Counted from the first letter of the stretch, positions 27,934-36,031 are shown. The stretch is 64,000 bases of DNA from Pelosinus propionicus DSM 13327 (GCF_900114615.1 NZ_FOTS01000001.1:144345-208344); one strand, 5' to 3'. Numbers and translations are program-made. The notes: generated by a model not told the origin, from the letters alone.

Positions 27934-28415
27934 AACAGATCACCGTTTTAGGGGTTGGTAATATTTTAATGCAGGATGAGGGGTTTGGTGTTAGAGTTGT
28001 AGAACAACTTTTAAAGCAATACTCCTTTCCTCGGAACGTTCAGATCTTAGATGGTGGCACACTTGGCATGGAGTTACTAAGGTTTTTGATTGAAACAGAC
28101 AAATTGATTTTGGTAGATGCGGTGGCTGGAAGCTTACCGCCAGGATCTCTTTATCATTTTAAAGACAATGAGGTTAAAGCATATTTTAAGGAAAAAGTAT
28201 CCATGCATGAGCTTGGCATTCAAGATGTTTTAGCGATAATGGATGTAATGGAAAAACCTCTACAAGAAATTATGATACTGGGAGTGCAGCCATTGACGGT
28301 TGATATCGGATTAGAAATGACGCCTACTGTAGCTGAAAAAGTAGATGAAATAGTAAAACAGATATTACTAATACTTCATGAATGGCAAATAGAGGTAGTG
28401 AAAATTGATGAGTAA
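27930..28415 (+). CDS. hyaD: Hydrogenase maturation protease
   Basis: A 161-residue member of the HyaD/HybD peptidase family (M52), which clips the large-subunit tail once nickel is inserted. The nickel-sensing residues are in GVGNILMQDEGFGVRVVE (the Glu), LVDAVAG (the Asp) and SMHELGIQDVL (the His). The ATGA overlap with hyaC and the 8-base overlap with the next gene show tight coupling. Confidence 0.94.
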   Translation: MKQITVLGVGNILMQDEGFGVRVVEQLLKQYSFPRNVQILDGGTLGMELLRFLIETDKLILVDAVAGSLPPGSLYHFKDNEVKAYFKEKVSMHELGIQDVLAIMDVMEKPLQEIMILGVQPLTVDIGLEMTPTVAEKVDEIVKQILLILHEWQIEVVKIDE

Positions 28416-28782
28416 GGAAATGAATCAATCGCCAAAGGTCAGAGCGATCTTGTTGGAAATTTGTGGCGCGTTGCAGCGTTTTATTGATACTGGTGAAACT
28501 TGGAGTATCTTCATTAATAAAATGTCTTTTGTATTGGAGGAACGACAAGAAATTCGTGATTTTCTAGGGACTGGTCATATTAAGATTGAATTGCTAGAGA
28601 GCGCTGAGGCAGCCGAATGGATAGAAAGTGGGATAGCGGGGATCTGGTATGGGGTACATTACGATCAGACAAAGAATCCCATCTTGGAGACAATTGAGAT
28701 TGGAAAATTTCCTCAGATTGCTTCTTCGCAAATGGAAGATGTACATAAAGGATTAAAAAAATTACAAATTAGATTAAAATGA
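28408..28782 (+). CDS. HupH/HyaF-like hydrogenase expression protein
   Basis: A 124-residue protein resembling the C-terminal HupH domain: a glycine-containing strand (LGTGHIKIELLESAEAAEW), then SGIAGIWYGVHYD, and ETIEIGKFPQIAS, similar to the ETxxPGVWxVxH and LEVGxFPEI patterns of HupH and HyaF. Those proteins assist maturation of the small subunit. It is shorter than typical HupH, having only one domain. The ATG at 28408 is inside the end of hyaD, after GTGAAAATTG. Position in the operon supports the call. Confidence 0.7.
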   Translation: MSKEMNQSPKVRAILLEICGALQRFIDTGETWSIFINKMSFVLEERQEIRDFLGTGHIKIELLESAEAAEWIESGIAGIWYGVHYDQTKNPILETIEIGKFPQIASSQMEDVHKGLKKLQIRLK

Positions 28783-28898
28783 TAGGGAATGAGAAGCTCA
28801 TGGAGGCTTTTCATTCCTTCTTCTTTTAGACATTTTACTCAATGGATAAAGTATCATGCTTTTTTGTATACTAAGATTGAAAAAAAGGAGGTGAAATC

Positions 28899-29054
28899 AT
28901 GTTAGCTGGTGTAAAATGTACGGTTTCAAATTGTAAATATTGGAAGAATGGTGAACACTGCGATGCCTCTGCAATTGAGGTAAATGTGGATGGTGGGGGC
29001 AAAGCTGCTAATCAAAGTGAGCAAACGAACTGTAGAACCTTTTATCAAAAATGA
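28899..29054 (+). CDS. DUF1540 protein
   Basis: A 51-residue cysteine-rich protein with the DUF1540 pattern: VKCTVSNCKYWKNGEHCDAS, followed by a C-terminal NCRTFYQK. Four cysteines suggest metal binding. The family is common in spore formers, and its function is unknown. AAAAGGAGGTG precedes the ATG at the ideal distance. A terminator follows directly, so it seems to be transcribed alone. Confidence 0.85.
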   Translation: MLAGVKCTVSNCKYWKNGEHCDASAIEVNVDGGGKAANQSEQTNCRTFYQK

Positions 29055-29067
29055 TCATAGTCATTGG

Positions 29068-29098
29068 ATAAAACCTGGTATAATCCAGGTTTTATCTT
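29068..29098 (+). terminator. Terminator of the DUF1540 gene
   Basis: AAAACCTGG and CCAGGTTTT form a perfect stem with a six-base loop, followed by ATCTTT. Confidence 0.85.
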
Positions 29099-29154
29099 TA
29101 CCATGGTATACATCTTTCTTAAACTTCATATTAATTATGGAGGGGTGAGGGAGT

Positions 29155-29457
29155 ATGAATATTAAAAATTTATATGTAATATATACGAAGGACTGTAAAA
29201 AAGAAAAGATTAAGATCGAAGAATATCGCATAAACCAGAAAACAGGCCATAATGATCTATTATTTACCATAGGGAATAAAAAGACTTGGGTTGACGCTCA
29301 CGATGTTGTACTATATAGGGATCAAGGCAGCGTTTTTTGCTGGAAGGATCATTATGAAGGAATATCTATAGAACTAAATGAGACGAATGTGGTATGCCCC
29401 GTATGTGGCTGGTGGAAATGCAGCCATTGTGGTTCATGCTATTGTAATAAATCCTAA
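29155..29457 (+). CDS. Unrecognised protein with a C-terminal cysteine cluster
   Basis: A 100-residue protein that I do not recognise. The N-terminal 75 residues are charged and look like a small beta-rich domain (LLFTIGNKKTWVDAHDVVLY). The last 25 hold six cysteines and one histidine (CPVCGWWKCSHCGSCYC), a likely zinc-binding knuckle. GGAGGGGTGAGGG precedes the ATG, so it is very probably translated. It lies between DUF1540 and chorismate mutase with no obvious pathway link. Confidence 0.6.
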   Translation: MNIKNLYVIYTKDCKKEKIKIEEYRINQKTGHNDLLFTIGNKKTWVDAHDVVLYRDQGSVFCWKDHYEGISIELNETNVVCPVCGWWKCSHCGSCYCNKS

Positions 29458-29542
29458 CCTTTGTATAATGTATAGAGGATATAAAGCCGTTTATATAGAA
29501 TTATTTATATCTAAAAATGTAATAACAGAGAGGATGATAAAT

Positions 29543-29923
29543 TTGTTGCGTGGTATCCGAGGTGCTACAACAGTAGTTAAAAATGAATCCACTGAAATCA
29601 TTGAAAGAGTAACAGAACTTTTAATTGCGATAGTACAAGCTAATAAATTCGAAATAGAGGATATAGGTGCTGTTATTTTTAGTTCAACTCCAGATATTAA
29701 TGCTACTTTTCCAGCGATTGCTGCTAGAAATATAGGGTGGACGGAAGTACCGTTATTTGGAACGCAAGAAATTGATAGCCCAAATGGTGTCCCTCAGTGC
29801 ATTCGGGTGCTTATCTTATTAAATACAGATCGATCTCAAAAAGGCATTAATCATATATATTTAAGAGAAGCAGTCGTATTGAGACAAGATCTTAAACAGG
29901 AGAGCCATGTATCGGAATCATAA
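29543..29923 (+). CDS. aroH: Chorismate mutase, AroH type
   Basis: A 126-residue monofunctional chorismate mutase of the Bacillus AroH fold, converting chorismate to prephenate for Phe and Tyr synthesis. Conserved stretches are RGIRGATTV at the start, FSSTPDINATFPA, and the active-site CIRVLILLNTD with YLREAVVLRQDL. The start is ambiguous: ATG at 29534 is too close to GAGAGG, and TTG at 29543 or 29546 is spaced better. Confidence 0.93.
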   Translation: MLRGIRGATTVVKNESTEIIERVTELLIAIVQANKFEIEDIGAVIFSSTPDINATFPAIAARNIGWTEVPLFGTQEIDSPNGVPQCIRVLILLNTDRSQKGINHIYLREAVVLRQDLKQESHVSES

Positions 29924-29953
29924 AGGTGAGCAGCTAAGAATCGAGGCGAGAAG

Positions 29954-30892
29954 ATGAGGTCAATCTCAATTGTTGTACCTGTATTTAATGAAGAAGAGAA
30001 CATTCAGTTCTTTTATCAAGAAGTTTGCAAATATATGGAGCCTTTGCCGTATCATTTTGAATTGATTTTTGTAGATGATGGGTCAAAGGATGCGACTCCT
30101 TTCATATTGGAAAGATTAGCTCAGCAAGACCATAGAGTGCGAGGTCTTATTATGGCGCGTAATTTTGGGCATCAATTGGCTTTAACTTGTGGACTTGATT
30201 ATGCTGAAGGGGACGGAGTAATTACCATGGATGGGGATATGCAGCACCCTCCGGAAATGCTGCCCCTTTTGCTAACGAAGTGGGAAGAGGGATTTGAAGT
30301 AGTGCAGACCATACGAATTAGTACGGAAGGTGTGCCCTGGTTTAAATCCTTTACTTCAGCTTTATACTACAAAATAATCAATAAATTATCAAAGGTACAT
30401 ATACAAGAAGGTGGTTCTGACTTTCGTTTACTAGATAAAGCGGTGGTTCAAAGTTTTCGTCGATTTAAAGAACGGGCACGCTTTATTCGCGGTATGATTG
30501 GAGCCATTGGGTATAAACAAGTTGTTATAGAATTTATTGCTCCAAAGCGCTATGCAGGGACATCCAAATTCTCTCTAAGTAGAATGATGCATTTTGCTTT
30601 AGATGGCATTACATCATATTCTAAGTTGCCGCTCCGTTTTGCCTTTTACATAGGACTACTTTTTGCACTTATTAGTTTTAGTGTTACGATGCATGTCATT
30701 TATATTAAACTATTTACACTAGAAGCAGTACCAGGCTGGGCAACGATTACAGCAAGTGTTTTACTATTAGGTGGCTTACAATTACTTGGGTTAGGTATAA
30801 TTGGTGAATATGTAGGACGTATATTTGAAGAAGTAAAACAGCGTCCCTTATATTTGGTTCGAGCAGAATATAAACGACAGAAGCAGGAATAA
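29954..30892 (+). CDS. GtrB/DPM1-like family 2 glycosyltransferase
   Basis: A 312-residue GT2 enzyme. The GT-A domain shows IVVPVFNEEENI, FVDDGSKDAT, MARNFGHQLALTCGLDYA and the metal-binding TMDGDMQHPPEM. Two C-terminal membrane helices (about residues 228-255 and 265-290) match the GtrB and dolichol-phosphate mannosyltransferase-like group that loads a sugar onto undecaprenyl phosphate. The acceptor and sugar are not known. The gene follows aroH by 30 bases. Confidence 0.88.
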   Translation: MRSISIVVPVFNEEENIQFFYQEVCKYMEPLPYHFELIFVDDGSKDATPFILERLAQQDHRVRGLIMARNFGHQLALTCGLDYAEGDGVITMDGDMQHPPEMLPLLLTKWEEGFEVVQTIRISTEGVPWFKSFTSALYYKIINKLSKVHIQEGGSDFRLLDKAVVQSFRRFKERARFIRGMIGAIGYKQVVIEFIAPKRYAGTSKFSLSRMMHFALDGITSYSKLPLRFAFYIGLLFALISFSVTMHVIYIKLFTLEAVPGWATITASVLLLGGLQLLGLGIIGEYVGRIFEEVKQRPLYLVRAEYKRQKQE

Positions 30893-31049
30893 AAGTGATT
30901 TTGCTATTTCTTTATATTTAATATCTAATAATGCGATATAAATTTGTAACCGATGAATTACATAAAACATAGTATAAAATATGTAAAGAAATGATATATT
31001 TGGGCAGGATTTTTTAAAAATAAAGCGAATGATATAAAAGTGCAGTTTT

Positions 31050-31180
31050 ATAAATGCCTAATCAAGGCACAGGACCGGGGGAACCACAGTTTTGGGGTGA
31101 AACGTGTAGGGCGGCTTTATCATTTGCCTGAAAGTAGGGGGATCTCAACCCTAACCCGTCAGCTAACCTCGGAGGCTAGT
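31050..31180 (+). promoter_or_regulatory. Cyclic-di-AMP riboswitch (ydaO-yuaA type)
   Basis: The leader carries the class hallmarks: TAAATGCCTAATCAAGGCAC at the 5' side, GGACCGGGGGAACC, GGGGTGAAACGTG, and the invariant 3' part CCCGTCAGCTAACCTCGGAGG (near 31158). It lies directly before a cell-wall hydrolase gene, the most common setting for this riboswitch. Known members turn expression off when c-di-AMP is high. The ribosome binding site of the hydrolase begins just past the motif. Confidence 0.92.
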
Positions 31181-31196
31181 GAGAGGGGTATGCATA

Positions 31197-31865
31197 TTGA
31201 TTAAGTTCTTTCGAGTGGTAGTGTTCTTACTAGTTTTAGTAAGTGCAGGAACCGTAACCTGCGCTGCTGCGGCTTATCATCAAGGTGACCAAGGAGACGA
31301 TATCGCTAACATTCAAGCACAATTAAATGCTCTTGGTTACAATGCTGGTAGCTCTGATGGAGATTTTGGCGAAATGACAGCAAATGCAGTAAAGGATTTT
31401 CAAAAAGACAGGGGCTTGGATGCTGATGGAATAATTGGCATGCAAACATATCGCGCTATTATGGGCAGAGAAATGCCAGTAAGCCGTGACAGTTCCAGTG
31501 CTGTTATACGAAGAGTTGTACAGGCAGCATTGAGCTATCAAGGTGTGCCATATGTATTTGGTGGCACGTCACCAAGTGGTTTTGATTGTTCGGGCTTTAC
31601 TCGATATGTATTTGCGCAAGTTGGAGTATACTTGCCAAGAGCTGCTGATGAACAGTATGGAGTTGGACAGTCTGTATCGTACAATCGTTTACAACCAGGA
31701 GATACAGTGTTCTTTACTACATATGAAGCTGGTGCGTCTCATTCAGGTATTTATGTGGGAAATGGAAAGTTTATTAGTGCTACTTCTAGCCGTGGCGTTG
31801 TGATTGATCGATTGGATAGTGGTTATTGGGGAGCACGTTACTTGGGAGCGCGCCGAGTCTTATAA
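31197..31865 (+). CDS. Secreted NlpC/P60 peptidoglycan hydrolase
   Basis: About 222 residues: a signal peptide (IKFFRVVVFLLVLVSAGTV...CAAAA), a peptidoglycan-binding domain of type 1 (about 35-90, GDDIANIQAQLNALGYNAG), and a C-terminal NlpC/P60 endopeptidase (about 105-220). The catalytic Cys is in FDCSGFTRYVF and the His in GASHSGIYVGNG. It should cut stem peptides in the wall. The start is probably the TTG at 31197, nine bases after GAGAGGGG; a GTG at 31179 lies within the riboswitch. It is controlled by the c-di-AMP riboswitch, linking wall cutting to that messenger. Confidence 0.92.
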   Translation: MIKFFRVVVFLLVLVSAGTVTCAAAAYHQGDQGDDIANIQAQLNALGYNAGSSDGDFGEMTANAVKDFQKDRGLDADGIIGMQTYRAIMGREMPVSRDSSSAVIRRVVQAALSYQGVPYVFGGTSPSGFDCSGFTRYVFAQVGVYLPRAADEQYGVGQSVSYNRLQPGDTVFFTTYEAGASHSGIYVGNGKFISATSSRGVVIDRLDSGYWGARYLGARRVL

Positions 31866-32091
31866 TGTGGTTTATAGGAGGCAAAATGCCTCCTTACTTT
31901 TATTTATTATTTAAATTATGAGTGCAAGAGGATTAAAGCTTGCCAGATAACTTGGGGAGTGAGTCTGTATTTTTATCTTTACCGTATATAAGTTGGTATC
32001 AAGTAGGTTATAGTATCATTAGGTAGGAGAAAATAAATCAGTATTCATCTTTTAAGTTTTAAAGATATAATACCTTATTTTTTTACCGTTC

Positions 32092-32108
32092 TAATAAGAA
32101 TCTTATTA
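32092..32108. promoter_or_regulatory. Fur-family operator (perfect 8-1-8 palindrome)
   Basis: TAATAAGA-A-TCTTATTA is a perfect inverted repeat around one central base, the geometry of Fur, PerR and Zur boxes. It lies 25 bases before the start of a Fur-family gene, so autoregulation by that protein is the natural reading. Confidence 0.7.
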
Positions 32109-32132
32109 TTTGTAAAAAAGGGAAAGATATTT

Positions 32133-32567
32133 ATGATATATGATGTAATGAAGAAGTTAAAGGAAAAGGGTTATCGCATAACACCCCAACGGCGCATTAT
32201 TATGGAAAAAATAGTGCAGACTGCAGGCTTATTGACCGCAGATGAAATATGGAACTTGGTGCGTCAAGAATATAGCGATATAGGCTTAGATACGATTTAT
32301 CGAAATATTAATATGTTGACAGAAAATGGTGTGCTTATACCGATAACTGGGATGGGGAAAGAAAGGACACGTTATGAATTGGCCCATGCAAATCATCACC
32401 ATCATGTAGTATGTGTAAAATGTGGTAATGCCGTTTGTATTGATTACTGTCCAATTGATGAAGAATTTATAAAATTACTTAGAAAGAGCGGATATGAACT
32501 TATTCGTCATAATGTAGAGCTACTAGGTTTGTGTGCAAAGTGTAAACTCTGTGAGGAGAATCGATAA
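32133..32567 (+). CDS. zur: Fur-family metal regulator, probably Zur
   Basis: A 144-residue Fur-family repressor. The winged helix is at the N-terminus (YRITPQRRIIMEKIV ... LDTIYRNINMLTENGV), then the His-rich metal hinge HANHHHHVVC, and two CxxC structural zinc pairs (CVKCG and CAKCKLC). The overlap of its stop with znuC-like and znuB-like genes suggests a zinc regulator; the sequence itself could also fit PerR or Fur. A palindromic operator lies just upstream. Confidence 0.85.
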   Translation: MIYDVMKKLKEKGYRITPQRRIIMEKIVQTAGLLTADEIWNLVRQEYSDIGLDTIYRNINMLTENGVLIPITGMGKERTRYELAHANHHHHVVCVKCGNAVCIDYCPIDEEFIKLLRKSGYELIRHNVELLGLCAKCKLCEENR

Positions 32568-33295
32568 TGTGTGAAGTGAAACTGTCTGAAATCCATTTTT
32601 CTTATAATACTAATGTTGCGATTGATAATATATCTTTAACTATTTCACAAGGCGATTTTGTTGCTGTTGTTGGTCCTAATGGAGCTGGAAAGAGTACGAT
32701 GCTCAAGATTATAGCCGGGCTTATAAAGCCAACAAGAGGACAAGTTCAGATAGGTGGGAAAGATATATTTGCTGCAAAGGAACATGGACTAATTGGTTAT
32801 GTTCCTCAGAATTATGGAAAAAACGCTCAAGGCTTTCCTGCAACTGTAAAAGAGGTTGTTGCTTTAGGTTTAACTTTAGGAGTTGCTGCTGCAAAAAGAA
32901 ATCATCAGGCTGTTAGTCATATTACGAACCACATGATGGAATTGGTAGGTGTAGATCAGCTACGTGATCGGCGGATTGGTGAACTTTCAGGAGGGCAGCA
33001 GCAAAGAGTAATGGTGGCGATGGCGTTAGCTGCCAATCCGCAATTATTGCTTCTAGATGAGCCTACGAGCGGAATTGATTATGATGCTAGTGCCAGAATC
33101 TATGAATTATTAGGAACATTAAATAAAAATCTTGGTATTACAATTGTTATGGTATCTCATGATATTGAAAAAGCTGTATCATGGGCAAATAAAGTAGCAT
33201 GTATTAATCGCAAACTTTGTTTTTTTGGTAGCAGCAAGGAGTTTGATGATACGCATGCCCAAGCACGACACTTGTGGTACTATACAGGGCAGTGA
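32567..33295 (+). CDS. znuC: Metal ABC transporter ATPase (ZnuC-like)
   Basis: A 242-residue ATPase of the zinc/manganese import class. Walker A is GPNGAGKST, the Q-loop lies near GYVPQNYGK, the signature is LSGGQQQRVMVAMAL, and Walker B is LLLLDEPTSGID. The TAATG overlap with zur and 9-base gap to the permease show an operon. Zinc versus manganese or iron cannot be told from the ATPase; the call follows the regulator. No solute-binding protein is present here. Confidence 0.9.
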   Translation: MCEVKLSEIHFSYNTNVAIDNISLTISQGDFVAVVGPNGAGKSTMLKIIAGLIKPTRGQVQIGGKDIFAAKEHGLIGYVPQNYGKNAQGFPATVKEVVALGLTLGVAAAKRNHQAVSHITNHMMELVGVDQLRDRRIGELSGGQQQRVMVAMALAANPQLLLLDEPTSGIDYDASARIYELLGTLNKNLGITIVMVSHDIEKAVSWANKVACINRKLCFFGSSKEFDDTHAQARHLWYYTGQ

Positions 33296-33304
33296 GGCGA
33301 AAAT

Positions 33305-34153
33305 ATGGAATTTTTTCAATATGATTTTATTCAAAGAGCATTGCTGGCAGGTTTAATTACAGGTATTGTATGTCCACTAATCGGTAGTTTTGTAGTGGTG
33401 CGCCGTCAATCTTTGATTGGAGACGGATTAGGGCATATTGCTTTTGCCGGAGTAACAGGTGGATATATGGTAGGGCTGTATCCAGTAGTCGGAGCTTTGA
33501 TTTTAACGATAGCTGGCGCAGTAGGAATTGAATTAGTTCGCAGAAAGCATACTGAGTTTGCTGATATGGGGTTAGCAATATTCTTTTACGCTGGAGCAGC
33601 AATGGCTATTATTTTCAGTACTATGACTCGAATGCCAAGTACAGGATTACTGAGTTTTTTATTTGGTAGTATTATTACGGTATCACTAACGGATGTAATA
33701 ACAATAGCTGGTGCTGGTACTTTAGTTTTAATTATTGTTTATTTTCTATTTGATAAGCTTATGTTAATGTCTTTAGATGAAGATATTGCACATGTAGCAG
33801 GTATCAATACGGGGATGATTAATATGTTATTTAGCATATTAACAGCATTAGTTGTGGTTGTTGGGATGACGATAGTTGGGATTTTGCTTGTTAGCGCCTT
33901 GATGATTGTACCTGTGGCGACTGCCCATTTATTACGAGTGGGATTTAAGGCAACGATGGGATGGGCAGTGTTTTTCTCGATGTTATCTGTTTTTATTGGT
34001 TTGACATCATCATTCTACCTAGATATTGCTCCAGGCGGTACGATTGTCATGACAGCTATATTCTTATATATTCTTATGACAATCATTAGGCAATACATCG
34101 CTTACAAAGAAAAGCGAAAAGAACAGAGTTTATCTTTTCTTGGGGATAAGTAG
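33305..34153 (+). CDS. znuB: Metal ABC transporter permease (ZnuB-like)
   Basis: A 282-residue membrane protein of the ABC-3 family with about eight hydrophobic segments. Family blocks are PLIGSFVVVRRQSLIGDGLGHIAFAGV near the N-terminus and LLVSALMIVPVATA near residue 200. It pairs with the preceding ATPase. The last 24 bases overlap the convergent Na/Pi-cotransporter homologue on the other strand. Confidence 0.92.
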   Translation: MEFFQYDFIQRALLAGLITGIVCPLIGSFVVVRRQSLIGDGLGHIAFAGVTGGYMVGLYPVVGALILTIAGAVGIELVRRKHTEFADMGLAIFFYAGAAMAIIFSTMTRMPSTGLLSFLFGSIITVSLTDVITIAGAGTLVLIIVYFLFDKLMLMSLDEDIAHVAGINTGMINMLFSILTALVVVVGMTIVGILLVSALMIVPVATAHLLRVGFKATMGWAVFFSMLSVFIGLTSSFYLDIAPGGTIVMTAIFLYILMTIIRQYIAYKEKRKEQSLSFLGDK

Positions 34154-35059
34154 CATAACTAAATTTGCATATTGGTGTATAATAGGAAGCACTGCCAACG
34201 AAGAAATAATATTAAAGAGTGTATGAACGATAGCCACTTGTCCAGCGAAATCCGCTGTAAGACTAGTGGCTATTTTGGTTAGAATACCGGTAATGGGGAA
34301 AAAAATAATAACGCCCAATACATTTAGAAGAATATGTGCTACAGCTAAGCGTTTAGCAGCTAAAGAGGCGGTAACTCCAACGATAAAGGATGATAAGCAG
34401 GAACCGATATTATTACCATAGACTACATAGGTGGCAGTTGTTAAGTCGATGATACCATCACTGGCTAAGACCATTAACACTCCAGTAGCTGCGCTGCTGG
34501 ATTGAAATAAAAGAGTGATAATTATACCTCCAACAATGGCGTAAATTGAATTTTCTTGAGATGCTAGTAAATAATCAATGATAGTTGTAAATTCTGATAT
34601 ATTGCTTAGGGCTTCTGATAATATGCTCATACCAATAAACATACTTAATAAGCCAGAGATTGCCATGCCAAAATAACGAAACTTCCGGCAAAGGATTGTG
34701 AAAAGCAAAAAGAATAGAAATAAAGGTATGATGAATTTTTCAGGCATTGTAATTGTCATTAGTTGTACTGTTGAGCATGTACCAATATTAGCACCTAAGA
34801 TAATTCCTAGACCTTGATAAAATGATAAATATTGAGCATGTACTAAGCCTATAGTCAATAGGGAAACGGCAGTACTGCTTTGCATGAAAGCCGCTGCAAC
34901 AATGCCAACTAATAAGCCGCGCATAGGTGTACTGGTTAGTAGACTTAAAAAAGTTTGTAGCTTTATCCATAATAGTTTTTGAAGCCCAAAACGCATGAAG
35001 AAAATACCACCTAATAACAAGGCAATACCAATTATAACCAAAGCAATCATAACATACAT
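34130..35059 (-). CDS. Na/Pi-cotransporter family protein
   Basis: A 309-residue membrane protein with two repeats of the PNaS signature: AAFMQSSTAVSLL near residue 58 and LLFQSSSAATGVLM near residue 185, each followed by GxNIG (ILGANIGTC and VVYGNNIGSC). This is the sodium-phosphate cotransporter II fold. It lacks the C-terminal PhoU-like domain of longer homologues. It starts at ATG after GATGGAGG. A 38-base inverted repeat abuts the ribosome binding site. Confidence 0.88.
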   Translation of the reverse strand: MYVMIALVIIGIALLLGGIFFMRFGLQKLLWIKLQTFLSLLTSTPMRGLLVGIVAAAFMQSSTAVSLLTIGLVHAQYLSFYQGLGIILGANIGTCSTVQLMTITMPEKFIIPLFLFFLLFTILCRKFRYFGMAISGLLSMFIGMSILSEALSNISEFTTIIDYLLASQENSIYAIVGGIIITLLFQSSSAATGVLMVLASDGIIDLTTATYVVYGNNIGSCLSSFIVGVTASLAAKRLAVAHILLNVLGVIIFFPITGILTKIATSLTADFAGQVAIVHTLFNIISSLAVLPIIHQYANLVMLLIPKKR

Positions 35060-35070
35060 TCAATTACCTC

Positions 35071-35108
35071 CATCTTACATCATGCAATATAATGTATGAT
35101 GCAAGATG
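35071..35108. repeat. 38-base imperfect inverted repeat
   Basis: CATCTTACATCAT pairs with ATGATGCAAGATG around GCAATATAATGT, with one A/C mismatch in the arm. It ends right next to the GGAGG of the minus-strand gene, so it would sit in its 5' untranslated RNA or act as an operator. Confidence 0.6.
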
Positions 35109-35118
35109 TGATTATAGA

Positions 35119-35158
35119 AATAAAACCTCTTTGCATATTGTGCAAAGAGGTTTTATTA
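35119..35158. terminator. Terminator-like palindrome between divergent genes
   Basis: AATAAAACCTCTTTGCA and TGCAAAGAGGTTTTATT form a perfect stem with a five-base loop. Terminators are normally not found between divergent starts, so it may end a short leader RNA on either strand. Confidence 0.6.
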
Positions 35159-35254
35159 TAGGCATCGAGAGGTTTGCCTTAATGGTCGGCACGGGATATT
35201 TTATGGCAAGTAAGCATAGATATTTATTGATATATTAGAAGAGGAGATCATAAT

Positions 35255-35815
35255 ATGGGAGAAAAAAACACTGAAAAATTAATTGTGAATGTAAATGATA
35301 TCATAGTCTATTCTAAAATGTATCACTATATGGTAAATCTATTAAAAAAGCAGGAGGAATTAGAAAGTAGAAAAATTATTATCCTTTGCATTGGTTCGGA
35401 TCGATATATTGGAGATGCTCTTGGTCCTTTAGTAGGGTCTTATTTAGTAGAACATACAATATGTACTGTATATGGAAATTTAGATACACCTGTTCATGCG
35501 GGAAATTTAGTAAATGTGATTGAGAGTATTAAAGAAAAGCATCAACGGCCAATTATTATTGCAGTTGATGCTTGCTTAGGAAAAAATGATGAGATTGGAA
35601 ATATTGAAATATGGGAGGGTAGCTTGGAAGCTGGCATTGCAGTTGGTAATAAATTGCCATGTATTGGCACCATTTCTATTATTGGTGTCGTAAATGCCAG
35701 TGGGTATTTAGGATATTTGGACTTACAGAGTACTCCTTTATCGATTGTTATGAAATTGAGTAAATGTATCGGAAAAGTACTGGGTGATGCAGTAAATTTC
35801 ATAAAAATCCAATAA
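35255..35815 (+). CDS. yyaC: YyaC-type sporulation protein
   Basis: A 186-residue member of the DUF1256/YyaC family, which resembles hydrogenase-maturation and GPR-type spore proteases. Conserved parts are IILCIGSDRYIGDALGPLVG, GNLDTPVHAGNL, IAVDACLGK, and a glycine-rich IGTISIIGVVNASGYLG. It is a spore-former gene of unproven activity. AAGAGGAGAT precedes the ATG. It lies just upstream of sigK. Confidence 0.88.
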   Translation: MGEKNTEKLIVNVNDIIVYSKMYHYMVNLLKKQEELESRKIIILCIGSDRYIGDALGPLVGSYLVEHTICTVYGNLDTPVHAGNLVNVIESIKEKHQRPIIIAVDACLGKNDEIGNIEIWEGSLEAGIAVGNKLPCIGTISIIGVVNASGYLGYLDLQSTPLSIVMKLSKCIGKVLGDAVNFIKIQ

Positions 35816-35838
35816 GGAAGTACAGTCAGTGTATGCTG

Positions 35839-35928
35839 CTATTCAGGGAAGAGTCTATCCCATAACATATAGATAATTATAAGAATAGTTGCTAGCAGTA
35901 GCTGAAAATCTCCAATATAAGGTTCCAT
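35839..35928 (-). CDS. Possible 29-residue membrane peptide
   Basis: A short minus-strand frame begins MEPYIGDFQLL, continues with a strongly hydrophobic core LLATILIIIYMLW, and ends DRLFPE. Its ATG is preceded by AAGGAGAGTGATATA, a good ribosome binding site at the right distance. The charge pattern fits a single-span membrane peptide. I do not recognise a family. It lies opposite in direction between yyaC and sigK. Confidence 0.5.
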   Translation of the reverse strand: MEPYIGDFQLLLATILIIIYMLWDRLFPE

Positions 35929-36031
35929 TATATCACTCTCCTTGTGCGATTATATGCTATATCGCCATAAGGTGCAAGTCTTACCGAAAAATAATAATTG
36001 ATCTAAAGTCGATATACAAAAATTAACAGGC

